Of a stretch of 48,438 nucleotides of DNA, positions 7,546 through 15,300 are shown piece by piece. The stretch comes from CBDBJQ01 sp965206405 (GTDB taxonomy: Bacteria > Pseudomonadota > Alphaproteobacteria > UBA8366). Both the position numbers and the translations under genes were made by a program. The notes beneath the pieces were generated by a model that saw nothing but the letters and a program-made list of their open reading frames with translations, made no database searches and had not been told where the DNA came from. Location of the stretch: positions 1 to 48,438 of the forward strand of contig CBDBJQ010000003.1 in the NCBI GenBank assembly GCA_965206405.1, given 5' to 3'. Position 1 is the first letter of the stretch. The number at the start of each line of letters is the position of its first letter.

Positions 7546-8832
7546 CTAACGCCTGGCCAGGGGCACAAAATTGCGCTCTGCATGGCCGGTATAAAGCTGC
7601 CGGGGACGACCTATCCTGCTGTTCTCGCCGATCATTTCATGCCAGTGAGCCAGCCAGCCAGCCGTGCGGCCCAGGGCAAATATCACGGTAAACATATTGA
7701 GCGGGATACCTATAGCTTTCAGGATAATGCCTGAATAGAAGTCTACGTTTGGATAGAGTTTCTTCTCTGCGAAATACCCATCCTCCAGTGCAATTTCTTC
7801 CAGGCGCTTGGCAATCTCCAGAAGCGGGTCTGTAACGCCCAGAGCTTCCAGAACCTCGTCGCAGGTTTCCTTCATCACCCTGGCACGGGGGTCAAAGTTT
7901 TTGTAGACGCGATGGCCAAAGCCCATCAACCTGAATGAGTCGGCCGGGTCCTTGGCGCGGTTGACAGCCGAATCTACGTTTGATACATCACCAATTTCTT
8001 CAAGCATGGCGATAACGGCTTCGTTGGCTCCACCGTGAGAGGGCCCCCACAGGGCCGCAACGCCAGCGGCGATGCAGGCAAAGGGATTGGCACCTGTCGA
8101 GCCGGCGAGGCGCACGGTAGAAGTTGAGGCATTTTGCTCGTGGTCGGCATGAAGGATAAATATTTTATCCATCGCACGGGCAATAACGGGGTTGACTTCA
8201 TACTCCTCGCAGGGCGTACCGTACATCATGTACAAGAAATTTGGGGCGTAGTCGAGATCATTGCGAGGATAGAGCGCCGGTTGACCAATGCTGTGCTTGT
8301 AAGCCATGGCCGCCAGGGTAGGCATCTTGGAAATCAAACGCATAGTGGTAATCTGGCGGTGCTCGGGATCATGTATATCCAGAGAATCGTGGTAGAAAGA
8401 CGAGAGCCCGCCAACGACGCCACAAAGCATGGCCATCGGGTGGGCGTCATACCTGAATCCGTTATAAAAATCCCGAACCCACTCGTTCACCATGGTATGT
8501 CTGTTGACGATGGAGTCGAACTCCCGCTTTTGTTCAACCGAAGGCAACTCGCCGTTGAGAAGAAGGTAGGAGACCTCCAGATAATCAGATTGCTCGGCGA
8601 GCTGGTCTATCGGATACCCCCGATGTAAAAGAACACCTTTCCCGCCATCTATATAGGTGATTTTGGATTCGCAGGAAGCTGTGGAAGTAAAACCGGCATC
8701 CAGAGTGAAATAGCCATGTGAGGTCAGCGAAGCAACATCGATAACATCGGGGCCTATGGTTCCAGGATACACATCAAATTCAAATACCTGGTCGGAGCCG
8801 TCGATTGACAGCCTTGCCTTGCGGTCGGACAT
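7546..8832 (-). CDS. gltA: Citrate synthase
   Basis: 428 residues, typical of the hexameric Gram-negative type. It condenses acetyl-CoA and oxaloacetate to citrate, entry step of the TCA cycle, cytoplasmic. Visible motifs are the N-terminal KARLSIDG strand, HRGYPIDQLAE, the catalytic histidines in LHADHEQNASTST, WGPSHGGANEA and MGFGHRVYKNFDPRA, and the catalytic aspartate in YPNVDFYSG; the C terminus has FALGRTAGWLAHWHEM and IGRPRQLYTG. The start is supported by GGAGAAG a few bases upstream. It stands alone on the minus strand, without the sdh genes often found nearby. MITEs flank it on both sides. Confidence 0.98.
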   Translation of the reverse strand: MSDRKARLSIDGSDQVFEFDVYPGTIGPDVIDVASLTSHGYFTLDAGFTSTASCESKITYIDGGKGVLLHRGYPIDQLAEQSDYLEVSYLLLNGELPSVEQKREFDSIVNRHTMVNEWVRDFYNGFRYDAHPMAMLCGVVGGLSSFYHDSLDIHDPEHRQITTMRLISKMPTLAAMAYKHSIGQPALYPRNDLDYAPNFLYMMYGTPCEEYEVNPVIARAMDKIFILHADHEQNASTSTVRLAGSTGANPFACIAAGVAALWGPSHGGANEAVIAMLEEIGDVSNVDSAVNRAKDPADSFRLMGFGHRVYKNFDPRARVMKETCDEVLEALGVTDPLLEIAKRLEEIALEDGYFAEKKLYPNVDFYSGIILKAIGIPLNMFTVIFALGRTAGWLAHWHEMIGENSRIGRPRQLYTGHAERNFVPLARR

Positions 8833-8969
8833 AAAACTTCTCCATATCAGAATTTATTTAACAGGGAACGGGATTTGGCCCCTGTTTTATCGGGCCGGAA
8901 ACTGTGCATTGCAACAGAAAAGGCACCACTTGATCAATACCCTGTCTTGCGTTTTAGCAAAGACCGGCG

Positions 8970-8975
8970 ATTATA
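8970..8975 (-). promoter_or_regulatory. Candidate -10 box for gltA
   Basis: On the minus strand 8975-8970 reads TATAAT, 138 bases upstream of the gltA start. No convincing -35 box is visible at 16-18 bases. The rest of the 8833-9011 spacer holds no gene, and MITE copy E begins at 9012, so it could have cut the region upstream of this promoter. Confidence 0.35.
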
Positions 8976-9011
8976 CCGAAAATATCCGTTCTCTGCCGAG
9001 TGCAATGCACA

Positions 9012-9172
9012 GAGACCTCTGCATAACGTAGCGAGTGAAGCCAGGTCGAGGCAAAAAAAGGCGCAAAAGCGGAGTGCCTCTCATAGGCCCTGCTTTTGGT
9101 ACGGGTGTAAATGAGCATTTTAAGCCTTCTTTAACGATGGATTGGCAACTGTAGTCGTTATGCTGAGGTCTC
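9012..9172. mobile_element. MITE-like element, copy E, upstream of gltA
   Basis: 161 bp, ends GAGACCTCTGCA and TGCTGAGGTCTC, flanked by CACA on both sides (9008-9011 and 9173-9176). Small differences from the other copies include one missing T stretch near 9127 and a T-to-A change in GGTGTAAATGAG. Confidence 0.9.
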
Positions 9173-9201
9173 CACAGTATAATCCGGGCGAATACCAGAC
9201 A

Positions 9202-9235
9202 GCCTGATGGGTCTCACAGGTACTGAACCCGCACA
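9202..9235 (+). mobile_element. Remnant of the right end of the IS481 element
   Basis: GCCTGATGGGTCTCACAGGT followed by ACTGAACCCGCACA matches, with a few changes, the last 34 bases of the two complete IS481 copies. No other IS481 sequence is attached, so this is a solo end left by deletion or recombination. Confidence 0.6.
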
Positions 9236-9264
9236 ACCATTTGACCCCAAAAAATAACTGGCTT

Positions 9265-9357
9265 ATGATTTTCCGCGTTTTGTGGGTGTTGGGGCTGGTC
9301 ACGCTGGTGGTTTCATCCGCCGGTGGTAAGCCGGTTTGTTTATGGTATTTGGCGTAA
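9265..9357 (+). CDS. Possible 30-residue hydrophobic peptide
   Basis: A short frame MIFRVLWVLGLVTLVVSSAG followed by GKPVCLWYLA. It looks like a signal or membrane segment. No strong ribosome site is visible, and its 3' half (9303-9364) occurs a second time at 10230-10293, where it is fused to a coiled-coil pseudogene. It may be a relic of a longer gene rather than a gene. Confidence 0.25.
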   Translation: MIFRVLWVLGLVTLVVSSAGGKPVCLWYLA

Positions 9358-9428
9358 GACTGATGACTGCCGGGAGAGAAGGCATATGGTATCCTGCAAC
9401 CCTATCGATAACATGAGAGGTACGGCCA

Positions 9429-9756
9429 ATGTCGGGTGAAATACTAACCACCATCATAACGGTTTTGAGCATTTTTGGTTTCATGTACAGACAAACAGCC
9501 CTGTTGTCAGCAGAGACAAAGGGAGTTCGTGCAGGTCTAGCGGCTGTCGGCGGAGTTCAAGGAAGTTCGCGCAGAGATAGCGGCTGTCGATGAGCGGCAA
9601 TCTGAGCGGCTGTCGGCGGAGATAAAGGAAGTCCGTGGGGACATAGCGGTCGTCAATGAGCGGTTGTCGCATACCGATGGTCTGGTCGAAGGGCTTTCAA
9701 GGGCACTGTTGAGCGCACAGGCACCAGCACAAACCCAGGCCCAGGCACTGGCGTAA
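9429..9756 (+). pseudogene. Coiled-coil membrane protein, cassette 1, frameshifted
   Basis: It starts as the intact paralogue at 11558 does (MSGEILTTIITVLSIFGFM, a membrane segment), then changes frame near 9535-9540 (GCAGGTCTAGCGGCTG). From there the expected sequence continues in another frame: RLSAEFKEVRAEIAAVDERQ, a second coil block, LSHTDGLVEGLSRALL and a QAPAQTQAQALA tail ending at TAA 9754-9756. A GAGAGG ribosome site and the cassette leader precede the ATG. The frame change destroys the protein unless frameshifting occurs. Function of the family is not known to me; the fold is one N-terminal membrane helix plus a long alpha-helical coil. Confidence 0.7.
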
Positions 9757-9788
9757 ACCCGGACACAAACACCAGCACCAACCCAACT

Positions 9789-9923
9789 ATGCGCACGCAC
9801 TTGACTACTACCCCAACCCCAACCATCACCACGGGTACTGATATGAACGCACTTTCTACTTTGGTTATTTCTATTCGCAGGGCGGTTTGGGGCTGGGTAC
9901 GCCTTACTGCCGGGAGAGAATAA
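9789..9923 (+). CDS. Possible small ORF between coiled-coil cassettes (44 residues)
   Basis: The frame reads MRTHLTTTPTPTITTGTDMN and then ALSTLVISIRRAVWGWVRLT. A very similar reading frame starts at 14900 downstream of cassette 4, with the same MRTHLTT and TDMNA.ST.VISIRRAVWGW blocks. The likeness may only reflect duplication of DNA. No ribosome site is convincing, and the stop falls inside the leader of the next cassette. Confidence 0.2.
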   Translation: MRTHLTTTPTPTITTGTDMNALSTLVISIRRAVWGWVRLTAGRE

Positions 9924-9966
9924 ATTTGCTATACTGCACCTATCGATAACATGAGAGGTACGACCA

Positions 9967-10256
9967 ATGTCGTCTTATCAAATACTGACCATCATAGGGG
10001 CTTTGAGCATTATTGGTTTCATGCTCATACAAACAGCCTGGCTGTCAGCGAAATTCAAGGAAGCTCGTGCAAAGAGGCTATCTGAGCGGCTGTCAGCGGA
10101 GATAAAAGAAGCTCGTAAAGAGATAAAGGAAATTCGTGCGGAAGTTCGTGCGGAGTTCAAGGAAGTTCGTGCGGAGAGTTCAAGGAAGTTCGCGCGAATA
10201 TAGCGACTGTCGATAAGCGGTTGTCGCACGCTGGTGGTTTCATCCGCCGGTGGTAA
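9967..10256 (+). pseudogene. Coiled-coil membrane protein, cassette 2, frameshifted and cut short
   Basis: It starts with a GAGAGG ribosome site and MSSYQILTIIGALSIIGFML (membrane helix), then FKEAR, IKEAR and FKEVRAE coil repeats. A two-base insertion (GCGGAGAGTTCAAGG near 10172) shifts the frame, giving an early stop at about 10203. In the corrected frame it continues VRANIATVDKRLSHAGGFIR and ends at TAA 10254-10256, where the coil has been joined to a copy of the sequence found at 9303. The GLSRALLS tail is missing. It is thus a recombinant remnant of the cassette family. Confidence 0.65.
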
Positions 10257-10293
10257 GTCGGTTTGTTTATGGTATTTGGCGTAAGACTGATGA
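10230..10293 (+). repeat. Duplicated 63-bp segment (also at 9303-9364)
   Basis: GCTGGTGGTTTCATCCGCCG and the following bases up to GTAAGACTGATGA are found at both places with one base difference. At 9364 the sequence runs directly into CTGCCGGGAGAG, the cassette leader; at 10293 this junction is interrupted by IS481 copy 2. It shows that the two cassette blocks arose by duplication before the IS inserted. Confidence 0.7.
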
Positions 10294-11492
10294 TGTCATG
10301 GTTCAGATACCTATGAGACTTTTGGACGATTGTTATTGTACCTGTGGAGTGGTGGGTAAGTCGTAGACTTATCCATCCAATCCACAGGTTATGATTCTCG
10401 GATTTCTAAAAATCGGGTAGCCTGTGAGTTGTTAAATCCACACAGGAGACTACCCGATGCAGATCAAAAGCCTGCGTATCAAATCATACCGAAGCTGGCC
10501 GATTAACGACACCTCTAGCGCAGAGGCTATCAAGCGTTTAAAGAAGCTGGAACTCTATGAGCAGCTCAAGACTGAAGGCTGTTCAAGTGCGACCTGCCTA
10601 CTCGTCATAGACTGGTCTAAGGCCACCTATTATCGTTGGCGATCACGCTATCAACAGCAAGGTCTTACTGGATTGGAGGTGTTGAGTTGCCGTCCACAAC
10701 GCGTCCGTAAGCCCTCATGGTCAAAACAGCAAGAACAGCAAGTTCAACACCTGAGGCAGCGTCATCGGCTCTGGGGCAAGCGCAAAATCTGGAAAGTGCT
10801 GAACCGTGATCGGGGTTTTACACTGAGCATCAGTACTGTGGGCCGCATACTGAAAAAGCTGCTCCGACTGAACCGCATTGTGCCCGTCGCCTTCTACTTT
10901 GGGCGGATAAAGCCAAAACGTCGTCGTCAGTTTAAGCACCACGCCAAGCGCTGGAAATACGGCATGAAGGCCAGACAGCCCGGAGAGCTGATGCAGGTTG
11001 ACCACATGAGTGTCAGCTTTACCGAAGGCTTTGCCCTCAAAGAGTTTAAAGCCACCTGCCCGGTCACTGGTACCACGATTATGCGAGCCTATAGCCGTGC
11101 CAGTAGTCGCAACGCTAAACGCTTTCTGAACGAGCTGAGCCAGCAGTTACCCTTCGACCTGCTCTCGATTCAGGTTGACGGCGGCAGCGAGTTCAGGGAT
11201 GAGTTTGAATCGGCTTGTCAGGCACTGGGCATTCCCCTGTTCGTGCTACCACCCAGAAAGCCCAAATGGAACGGCTGTGTTGAGCGAGCCAACGGCACAA
11301 CGCGTTATGAGTTCTATCCGTTTTACGAGGGCAGTTTGACGGTTGCTGCGGTGAATAAAGCGTTGGCGGACTATCAACAATACTACAATCATTATCGACC
11401 CCATGATGGGGTAGGTTTGGAAACACCAATAAGCTATTATCAGAAACTCATACAGGCGGCCTGATTTGTCTCATAGGTACTGAACCCGCACA
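10294..11492 (+). mobile_element. IS481-family insertion sequence, copy 2, with GATGA duplication
   Basis: 1199 bp, nearly identical to copy 1. The 5-bp target duplication GATGA is present at 10289-10293 and 11493-11497. Removing the element restores GTAAGACTGATGACTGCCGG, which is found uninterrupted at 9355 onwards, so both ends are fixed precisely. Confidence 0.95.
10457..11464 (+). CDS. IS481-family DDE transposase, copy 2
   Basis: 335 residues, the same product as at 637-1644 except for one valine for alanine change near residue 75. It keeps the helix-turn-helix region, the catalytic D182, D241 and E276, and the C-terminal HYRPHDGVGLETP motif. The start follows CACAGGAGACTACCCG. It is complete and probably active. 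The element sits directly upstream of the leader of the only intact coiled-coil gene. Confidence 0.93.
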   Translation: MQIKSLRIKSYRSWPINDTSSAEAIKRLKKLELYEQLKTEGCSSATCLLVIDWSKATYYRWRSRYQQQGLTGLEVLSCRPQRVRKPSWSKQQEQQVQHLRQRHRLWGKRKIWKVLNRDRGFTLSISTVGRILKKLLRLNRIVPVAFYFGRIKPKRRRQFKHHAKRWKYGMKARQPGELMQVDHMSVSFTEGFALKEFKATCPVTGTTIMRAYSRASSRNAKRFLNELSQQLPFDLLSIQVDGGSEFRDEFESACQALGIPLFVLPPRKPKWNGCVERANGTTRYEFYPFYEGSLTVAAVNKALADYQQYYNHYRPHDGVGLETPISYYQKLIQAA

Positions 11493-11520
11493 GATGACTG
11501 CCGGGAGAGAACAAATTTGC

Positions 11521-11549
11521 TATACTGCACCTATCGATAACCTGAGAGG
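11521..11549 (+). promoter_or_regulatory. Leader of coiled-coil cassette 3: -10-like TATACT and ribosome site
   Basis: TATACT at 11521-11526 and GAGAGG at 11544-11549, the latter 8 bases before the ATG at 11558. The whole leader, from CTGCCGGGAGAGAA through CTATCGATAAC.TGAGAGGTACG, is conserved before cassettes 1 (from 9364) and 2 (from 9908), although TATACT is changed to TATCCT in cassette 1. A -35 box is not evident; after insertion, IS481 copy 2 lies immediately upstream. Confidence 0.45.
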
Positions 11550-11557
11550 TACGACCA

Positions 11558-12013
11558 ATGTCGGGTGAAATACTAACCACCATCATAACGATTTTGACTG
11601 TTGTTGGTTTCATGTCTGCACAGATAGTCATGATGATTCGTGGCCAAGAGCGGCTTCGCAAGGAATTCAAAGAAGAGTTCAAGGAAGTTCGTGCGGAGTT
11701 TCGTGCGGAGTTCAAGGGAGTTCATGCGGAGTTCAAGGAAGTTCGCGCAGAGATAGCGGCTGTCGATGAGCGGCTGTCGGCGGAGTTCAAGGAAGTTCGT
11801 GCGGATATAGCGGCTGTCAATGAGCGGCAGTCGGCGGAATTCAAGGAAGTACGCGCGGATATAGCGGCTGTCAATGAGCGGTTGTCAGCGGAGATAGCGG
11901 CTGTCGATAAGCGGTTGTCGCACACTGATGGCTTGGTGGAAGGGCTTTCAAGGGCACTGTTGAGCACACAGGCGCCAGCGCAAACCCAGGCCCAGGCTCA
12001 GGCGCTGGCATAA
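11558..12013 (+). CDS. Membrane-anchored coiled-coil protein, intact cassette 3
   Basis: 151 residues. Residues about 4-28 (EILTTIITILTVVGFMSAQI) form one membrane helix. Residues 30-120 are a highly charged alpha-helical coil built of an 18-residue repeat, AEFKEVRADIAAVNERLS, present about three times, preceded by shorter FKEEFKEVRAEF blocks. The tail is HTDGLVEGLSRALLS plus a QAPAQTQAQAQALA low-complexity end. The pattern resembles small bacterial inner-membrane coiled-coil proteins of unknown role; I do not recognise a named family. It has a GAGAGG ribosome site. Related broken copies lie at 9429, 9967 and 14512, so the gene family duplicates locally and its internal 54-bp repeats can change number. 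Confidence 0.75.
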   Translation: MSGEILTTIITILTVVGFMSAQIVMMIRGQERLRKEFKEEFKEVRAEFRAEFKGVHAEFKEVRAEIAAVDERLSAEFKEVRADIAAVNERQSAEFKEVRADIAAVNERLSAEIAAVDKRLSHTDGLVEGLSRALLSTQAPAQTQAQAQALA

Positions 12014-12075
12014 ACACCGGCACCGGCACAGCCCTGGGCGGGCAACGGCTGTGGGTGTGCGGGGCTGGTGGTTAT

Positions 12076-12199
12076 GGGTCGGGGGGAGCAAGATGAACAT
12101 ACCGCGCTCTGACGCGGGGCTAACAATCGGGTCGGGGTCGGCAGATGACTGTTTCTGCTAGAATGTGGCATACCAGCCCCACCCACCGAGTTTCCATCT
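12076..12199 (+). repeat. G-rich duplicated spacer, copy 1
   Basis: It starts GGGTCGGGGGGAGCAAGATG and runs through CTGTTTCTGCTAG to CCCACCCACCGAGTTTCCAT. The first 86 bases recur at 12245-12330 and the rest at 14472-14512, so the second copy was split by two insertion sequences. No gene is visible in 12014-12330. Confidence 0.75.
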
Positions 12200-12244
12200 C
12201 TCGGTTGCCACGGTAGCGGTTATGGGTCGGGGAGGGGGTGATGC

Positions 12245-12330
12245 GGGTCGGGGGGAGCAAGATGAACATACCGCGTCCTGACGCGGGGCTAACAATCGGA
12301 CCGAGGTCAGCATTTGACTGTTTCTGCTAG
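12245..12330 (+). repeat. G-rich duplicated spacer, copy 2, left part
   Basis: Same 86 bases as 12076-12161 with a few changes, ending in CTGCTAG. The continuation (AACGTGGCCACCAGCCCC) is found only after the two IS5-type elements, at 14476. Confidence 0.75.
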
Positions 12331-13162
12331 GTGGTGTCGTCGTAAGATTGAGTTATAATAGTATTTTTCTATTTTGAGGAGTTTTCATATGCAAAGTGCT
12401 CACAGGCGTCACGATATTTCTGATCATATTTGGTCTTTATTGGAACCGCATTTGCCAGGCCGAGTCGGTAGTTGGGGAGGTGTAGCAACGGATAATCGCC
12501 TTTTTATCAATGCCATTTTTTGGATTCTTCGCACAGGCGCACTCTGGCGAGATTTGCCACCCGATTATGGTGACTGGAAAAATACACATCGGCGTTTTTG
12601 CCGCTGGCGCGACTAAGGGCATTTGGGAAGGTTTGTTGGAACAACTGGTGACTGAACCGGATTATGAGTGGCTAATGATTGATGCTAGTCATGTCAAGGT
12701 TCATCCACACGCAGCAGGTGCCAGAGGCGGCAATCAGGCGATGAATCGCACAAAAGGGGGCTCAACACAAAGATACATTTGGCCGTGGATGCGCATGGTA
12801 TGCCGATCAAACTACTTATTACAGAGGGTACCATGGCAGATTGCAGCCAGGCTCTCTCATTGATTGAGGGGATTGATGCTGAACATTTGTTAGCAGACAA
12901 AGCATATGATACCGATGCCATTGTGATGCACTGCGAGACAAACCAGATAGGTGTTGTCATTCCACCCAAACGAAATCGGAAGGTGCCTCGGGGTTATGAT
13001 AAAGAACTGTACCGTCTCAGGCATTTGGTTGAGAATGCCTTCTTGGTGTTAAAGCGCTGGCGGGGAATTGCCACGCGCTATGCAAAAAACACGGCTTCAT
13101 TTCTGGCGGCGGTACACATTCGCTGCTTGGCTATATGGGCTCAAATTTCGTGACGACACTAT
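12331..13162 (+). mobile_element. IS5-family element (IS427-like), inserted at CTAG
   Basis: 832 bp. The ends GTGGTGTCGTC and the complement of GACGACACTAT form short inverted repeats around a GTGTCGTC core. CTAG flanks it (12327-12330 and 13163-13166); TA is an alternative duplication. It holds one transposase gene that reads in three frames. A second IS5-type element starts at the right CTAG. Confidence 0.8.
12389..13153 (+). pseudogene. IS5-family transposase with two frame changes
   Basis: The start ATG 12389 follows GAGGAG. Frame one reads MQSAHRRHDISDHIWSLLEP through WKNTHRRFCRWRD and stops at TAA 12614-12616. A +1 shift there continues as KGIWEGLLEQLV and MIDASHVKVHPHAAG (first catalytic Asp). 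At 12752-12760 (AAAAGGGGG) a -1 shift is needed to continue as KIHLAVDAHG, LLADKAYDTDAI (second Asp) and YRLRHLVENAFLVLKRWRG, which has the IS5 Y-x2-R-x3-E-x6-K signature with the catalytic Glu. The AAAAGGGGG site could be a programmed shift, as in some IS427-group elements; the first shift at a stop codon is more probably a mutation. All catalytic residues remain encoded. Confidence 0.8.
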
Positions 13163-13166
13163 CTAG

Positions 13167-14471
13167 CAGGCTGTTGAATTTCACTCAGCTTCAGACGCCT
13201 AAATCGTTTGAAGCTGGAATGTCCGATCAAAACGACGATTTATTCCCAATTTTCGCCGTATTTTTCCATAAATAACAGTCAATGCATGGGGTTCCCACCC
13301 TCAAGGCGGACTACCCCTGTAACGCCCTCATTCGCGTCAGGTTCCAGCCAATCATCGTCATCATAAACACGCCGTTCACTTTTGATAAACCGCGCACTTT
13401 CATCTGTCTAATAAGGCCAATGGATTTGCCCCAACCGAAGGGCTCCTCCACGCGCTTTCTGTTTCGCTGACTCACCTTATAGCTTGCGTGTCGGCTGGTT
13501 CGTCCATCAATGGCAGACCCTCCAGGGCGCTTGTCATTGCGGGCGACATGGGGCGTCATGTTCATCGCCCGACAATCCGCCACGAAGCCTGCCGTGTCAT
13601 AATTTTTGTCCGCACCTACCGTCCGCTTTTTCATGCCTGTAAGGCCTGATAGCAGACCCGCTGCAATGTCTCGCTCTGCCTTGCCAGTGGCGTGGCTGGC
13701 AGCGGCCTTTACGATCAAGCCATTGCGATTCTCCATGACAGTGTGACCCATGTAGGAGAGTTTGGCTTCCTTGCCGGAACCTTTCTTGGCCAACCGTGCA
13801 TCACCATCTGTCTTTGATTCGTGGGTCGCATTGCTGCGCTTTTCCCCGTGGAAATTAGCGTCGCTGTTGCGTCCGCCGCTTGTCGGGGGCTGGCTGTCAT
13901 CAGCCTTGCGGCGATAACTCTTTTGTGAGGCCCAAGCCTGAATCAGTGTGCCATCAACACTAAAATGCTCATCAGATAGCAGGTTCTTTTTCCTGGCCAA
14001 GCCAACCACTTCTTCGAACAGTTCGGTAATAACATCATTTTCCAGCAGGCGGTCTCGATGAGTCGTGAAACTCGAATGGTTCCAGACAGCGTCATCAATC
14101 GTTAATCCGACAAACCAGCGATACAGCAGATTGTAATTGATCTGTTCTACCAACTGCCGCTCACTGCGTATGCTATTAAAGTACCTGGAGCAACTGCGCT
14201 CTGATCAAGCGCTCGGGGGGGATGGATTCACGCCCATAGTCAGAATAAATACTGGAGAATAGCCCGTTCATGTTCTTCATCGTTTCATCAAACAAGGCCT
14301 TAATGGCGCGCAGCGGGTGATTGGCTGGGACAAACGATTCCAGTTGGACTGTCGTGAAAAGGGATTCTTGAAAAATATCTTCGCCGCGCACTGAATCAAC
14401 AACCTCGATGAGTTATCATTTTCTGTATTGTACCTAACCCAGTGGCTCTGGGCGAGAAAATCAACAGCCTG
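13167..14471 (-). mobile_element. IS5-family element, second type, inserted at CTAG
   Basis: 1305 bp with inverted repeats: CAGGCTGTTGAATTTCACTC at the left, and CAGGCTGTTGATTTTCTCGC read inward from the right. CTAG flanks it on both sides (13163-13166 and 14472-14475). It shares the left CTAG with the neighbouring IS5-type element. The transposase runs leftward. Confidence 0.88.
13311..14391 (-). pseudogene. IS5-family transposase with one frameshift
   Basis: The minus-strand start at 14391 gives MRGEDIFQESLFTTVQLESF, NHPLRAIKALFDETM and ESIPPERLIRAQLLQVL, then a stop at 14178-14176. Skipping one base restores NSIRSERQLVEQINYNLLYR and the rest of the protein: HFSVDGTLIQAWASQKS (first Asp), GADKNYDTAGF (second Asp) and YKVSQRNRKRVEEPFGWGK (Y-x2-R-x3-E-x6-K signature), ending RMRALQG at 13311. 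About 360 residues in total, normal for this IS5 subgroup. The single-base shift in the N-terminal quarter probably inactivates it; the 280-residue downstream part is otherwise undamaged. Confidence 0.85.
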
Positions 14472-14511
14472 CTAGAACGTGGCCACCAGCCCCACCCACC
14501 GAGTTTCCATC

Positions 14512-14867
14512 TGGGGATTCGTGGCCAAGAGCGGCTTCGCAAGGAATTCAAAGAAGAGTTCAAGGAAGTTCGTGCAGAGTTCAAGGAAGTTCGCGCGGAT
14601 ATAGCGGGTGTCAATGAGCGGCTGTCAGCGGAGATAAAGGAATTTCGTGCGGAAGTTCATGGGGAGTTCAAGGAAGTACGTGCGGATATAGCGGCTGTCG
14701 ATAAGCGGCAATCTGAGCGGCTGTCGGCGGAGATAAAGGAAGTTCGTGAAGACATAGCGGCTGTCGATAAGCGGTTGTCGCATACCGATGGTCTGGTCGA
14801 AGGGCTTTCAAGGGCACTGTTGAGCGCACAGGCACCAGCACAAACCCAGGCCCAGGCACTGGCGTAA
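14512..14867 (+). pseudogene. Coiled-coil protein cassette 4, 5' end lost
   Basis: From about 14515 the sequence matches the intact cassette 3 after its membrane helix: IRGQERLRKEFKEEFKEVRA, several 18-residue coil repeats, then LSHTDGLVEGLSRALLSAQA and the QTQAQALA tail ending at TAA 14865-14867. The membrane helix and leader are missing, replaced by the end of the G-rich spacer. An open frame does run back into the IS5 end (ATG at 14442), but that would be an accidental fusion MALGEKINSLLERGHQPHPP and has no ribosome site. Probably not expressed. Confidence 0.65.
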
Positions 14868-15058
14868 ACCCGGACACAAACACCAGCACCAACCCAACTA
14901 TGCGCACGCACTTGACTACTGCCCCAACCACAACCATCACTATGGGTACTGATATGAACGCTATTTCTACTCCGGTTATTTCTATTCGCAGGGCGGTTTG
15001 GGGCTGGCGGGGCGGGGAGTGGTCGAGGCTGAGCGCGAATCCAACCGCGAACGGGATT
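14868..15058 (+). other. Spacer after cassette 4, copy of the 9757-9900 region
   Basis: It repeats, with changes, the sequence after cassette 1: ACCCGGACACAAACACCAGC, then the MRTHLTT...VISIRRAVWGW frame. Here the frame starting at 14900 continues into the deleted IS481 copy (to 15124). A real gene is doubtful. Confidence 0.4.
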
Positions 15059-15297
15059 TGTCATGGTTCAGATACCTATGAGACTTTTGGACGATTGTTA
15101 TTGTACCCGTGGAGTGGTGGGTAAGTCGTAGGCTTATCCATCCAATCCACAGGCCATGATCCCCGAATTTCTAAGAACCTGGTAGCTTGTGAGTTATTAA
15201 ATCCACAGAGAAGACGACCCGATGCAGATCAAAAGCCTGCGCATCAAACCACACCGAAGCTGGCCGATTTGTCTCATAGGTATTGAACCCGCACACA
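15059..15297 (+). mobile_element. Internally deleted IS481 derivative (239 bp, MITE-like)
   Basis: The left 205 bases or so match the start of the IS481 element, including the ribosome site and the first 15 codons of the transposase; these join at CTGGCCGATT to the terminal 30 bases (TTGTCTCATAGGTATTGAAC). The junction has GATT in both parents, suggesting deletion at a 4-bp homology. GGATT is found on both sides (15054-15058 and 15298-15302), a probable target duplication. It differs from the full copies by many point changes, so it is older or from another copy. Confidence 0.85.
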
Positions 15298-15300
15298 GGA

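Noticed and set aside
1796..9172. Small peptide MSILSLFLTMDWQ encoded in each MITE
   Set aside because: No ribosome site is evident and the downstream reading differs between copies; more likely a by-product of element sequence.
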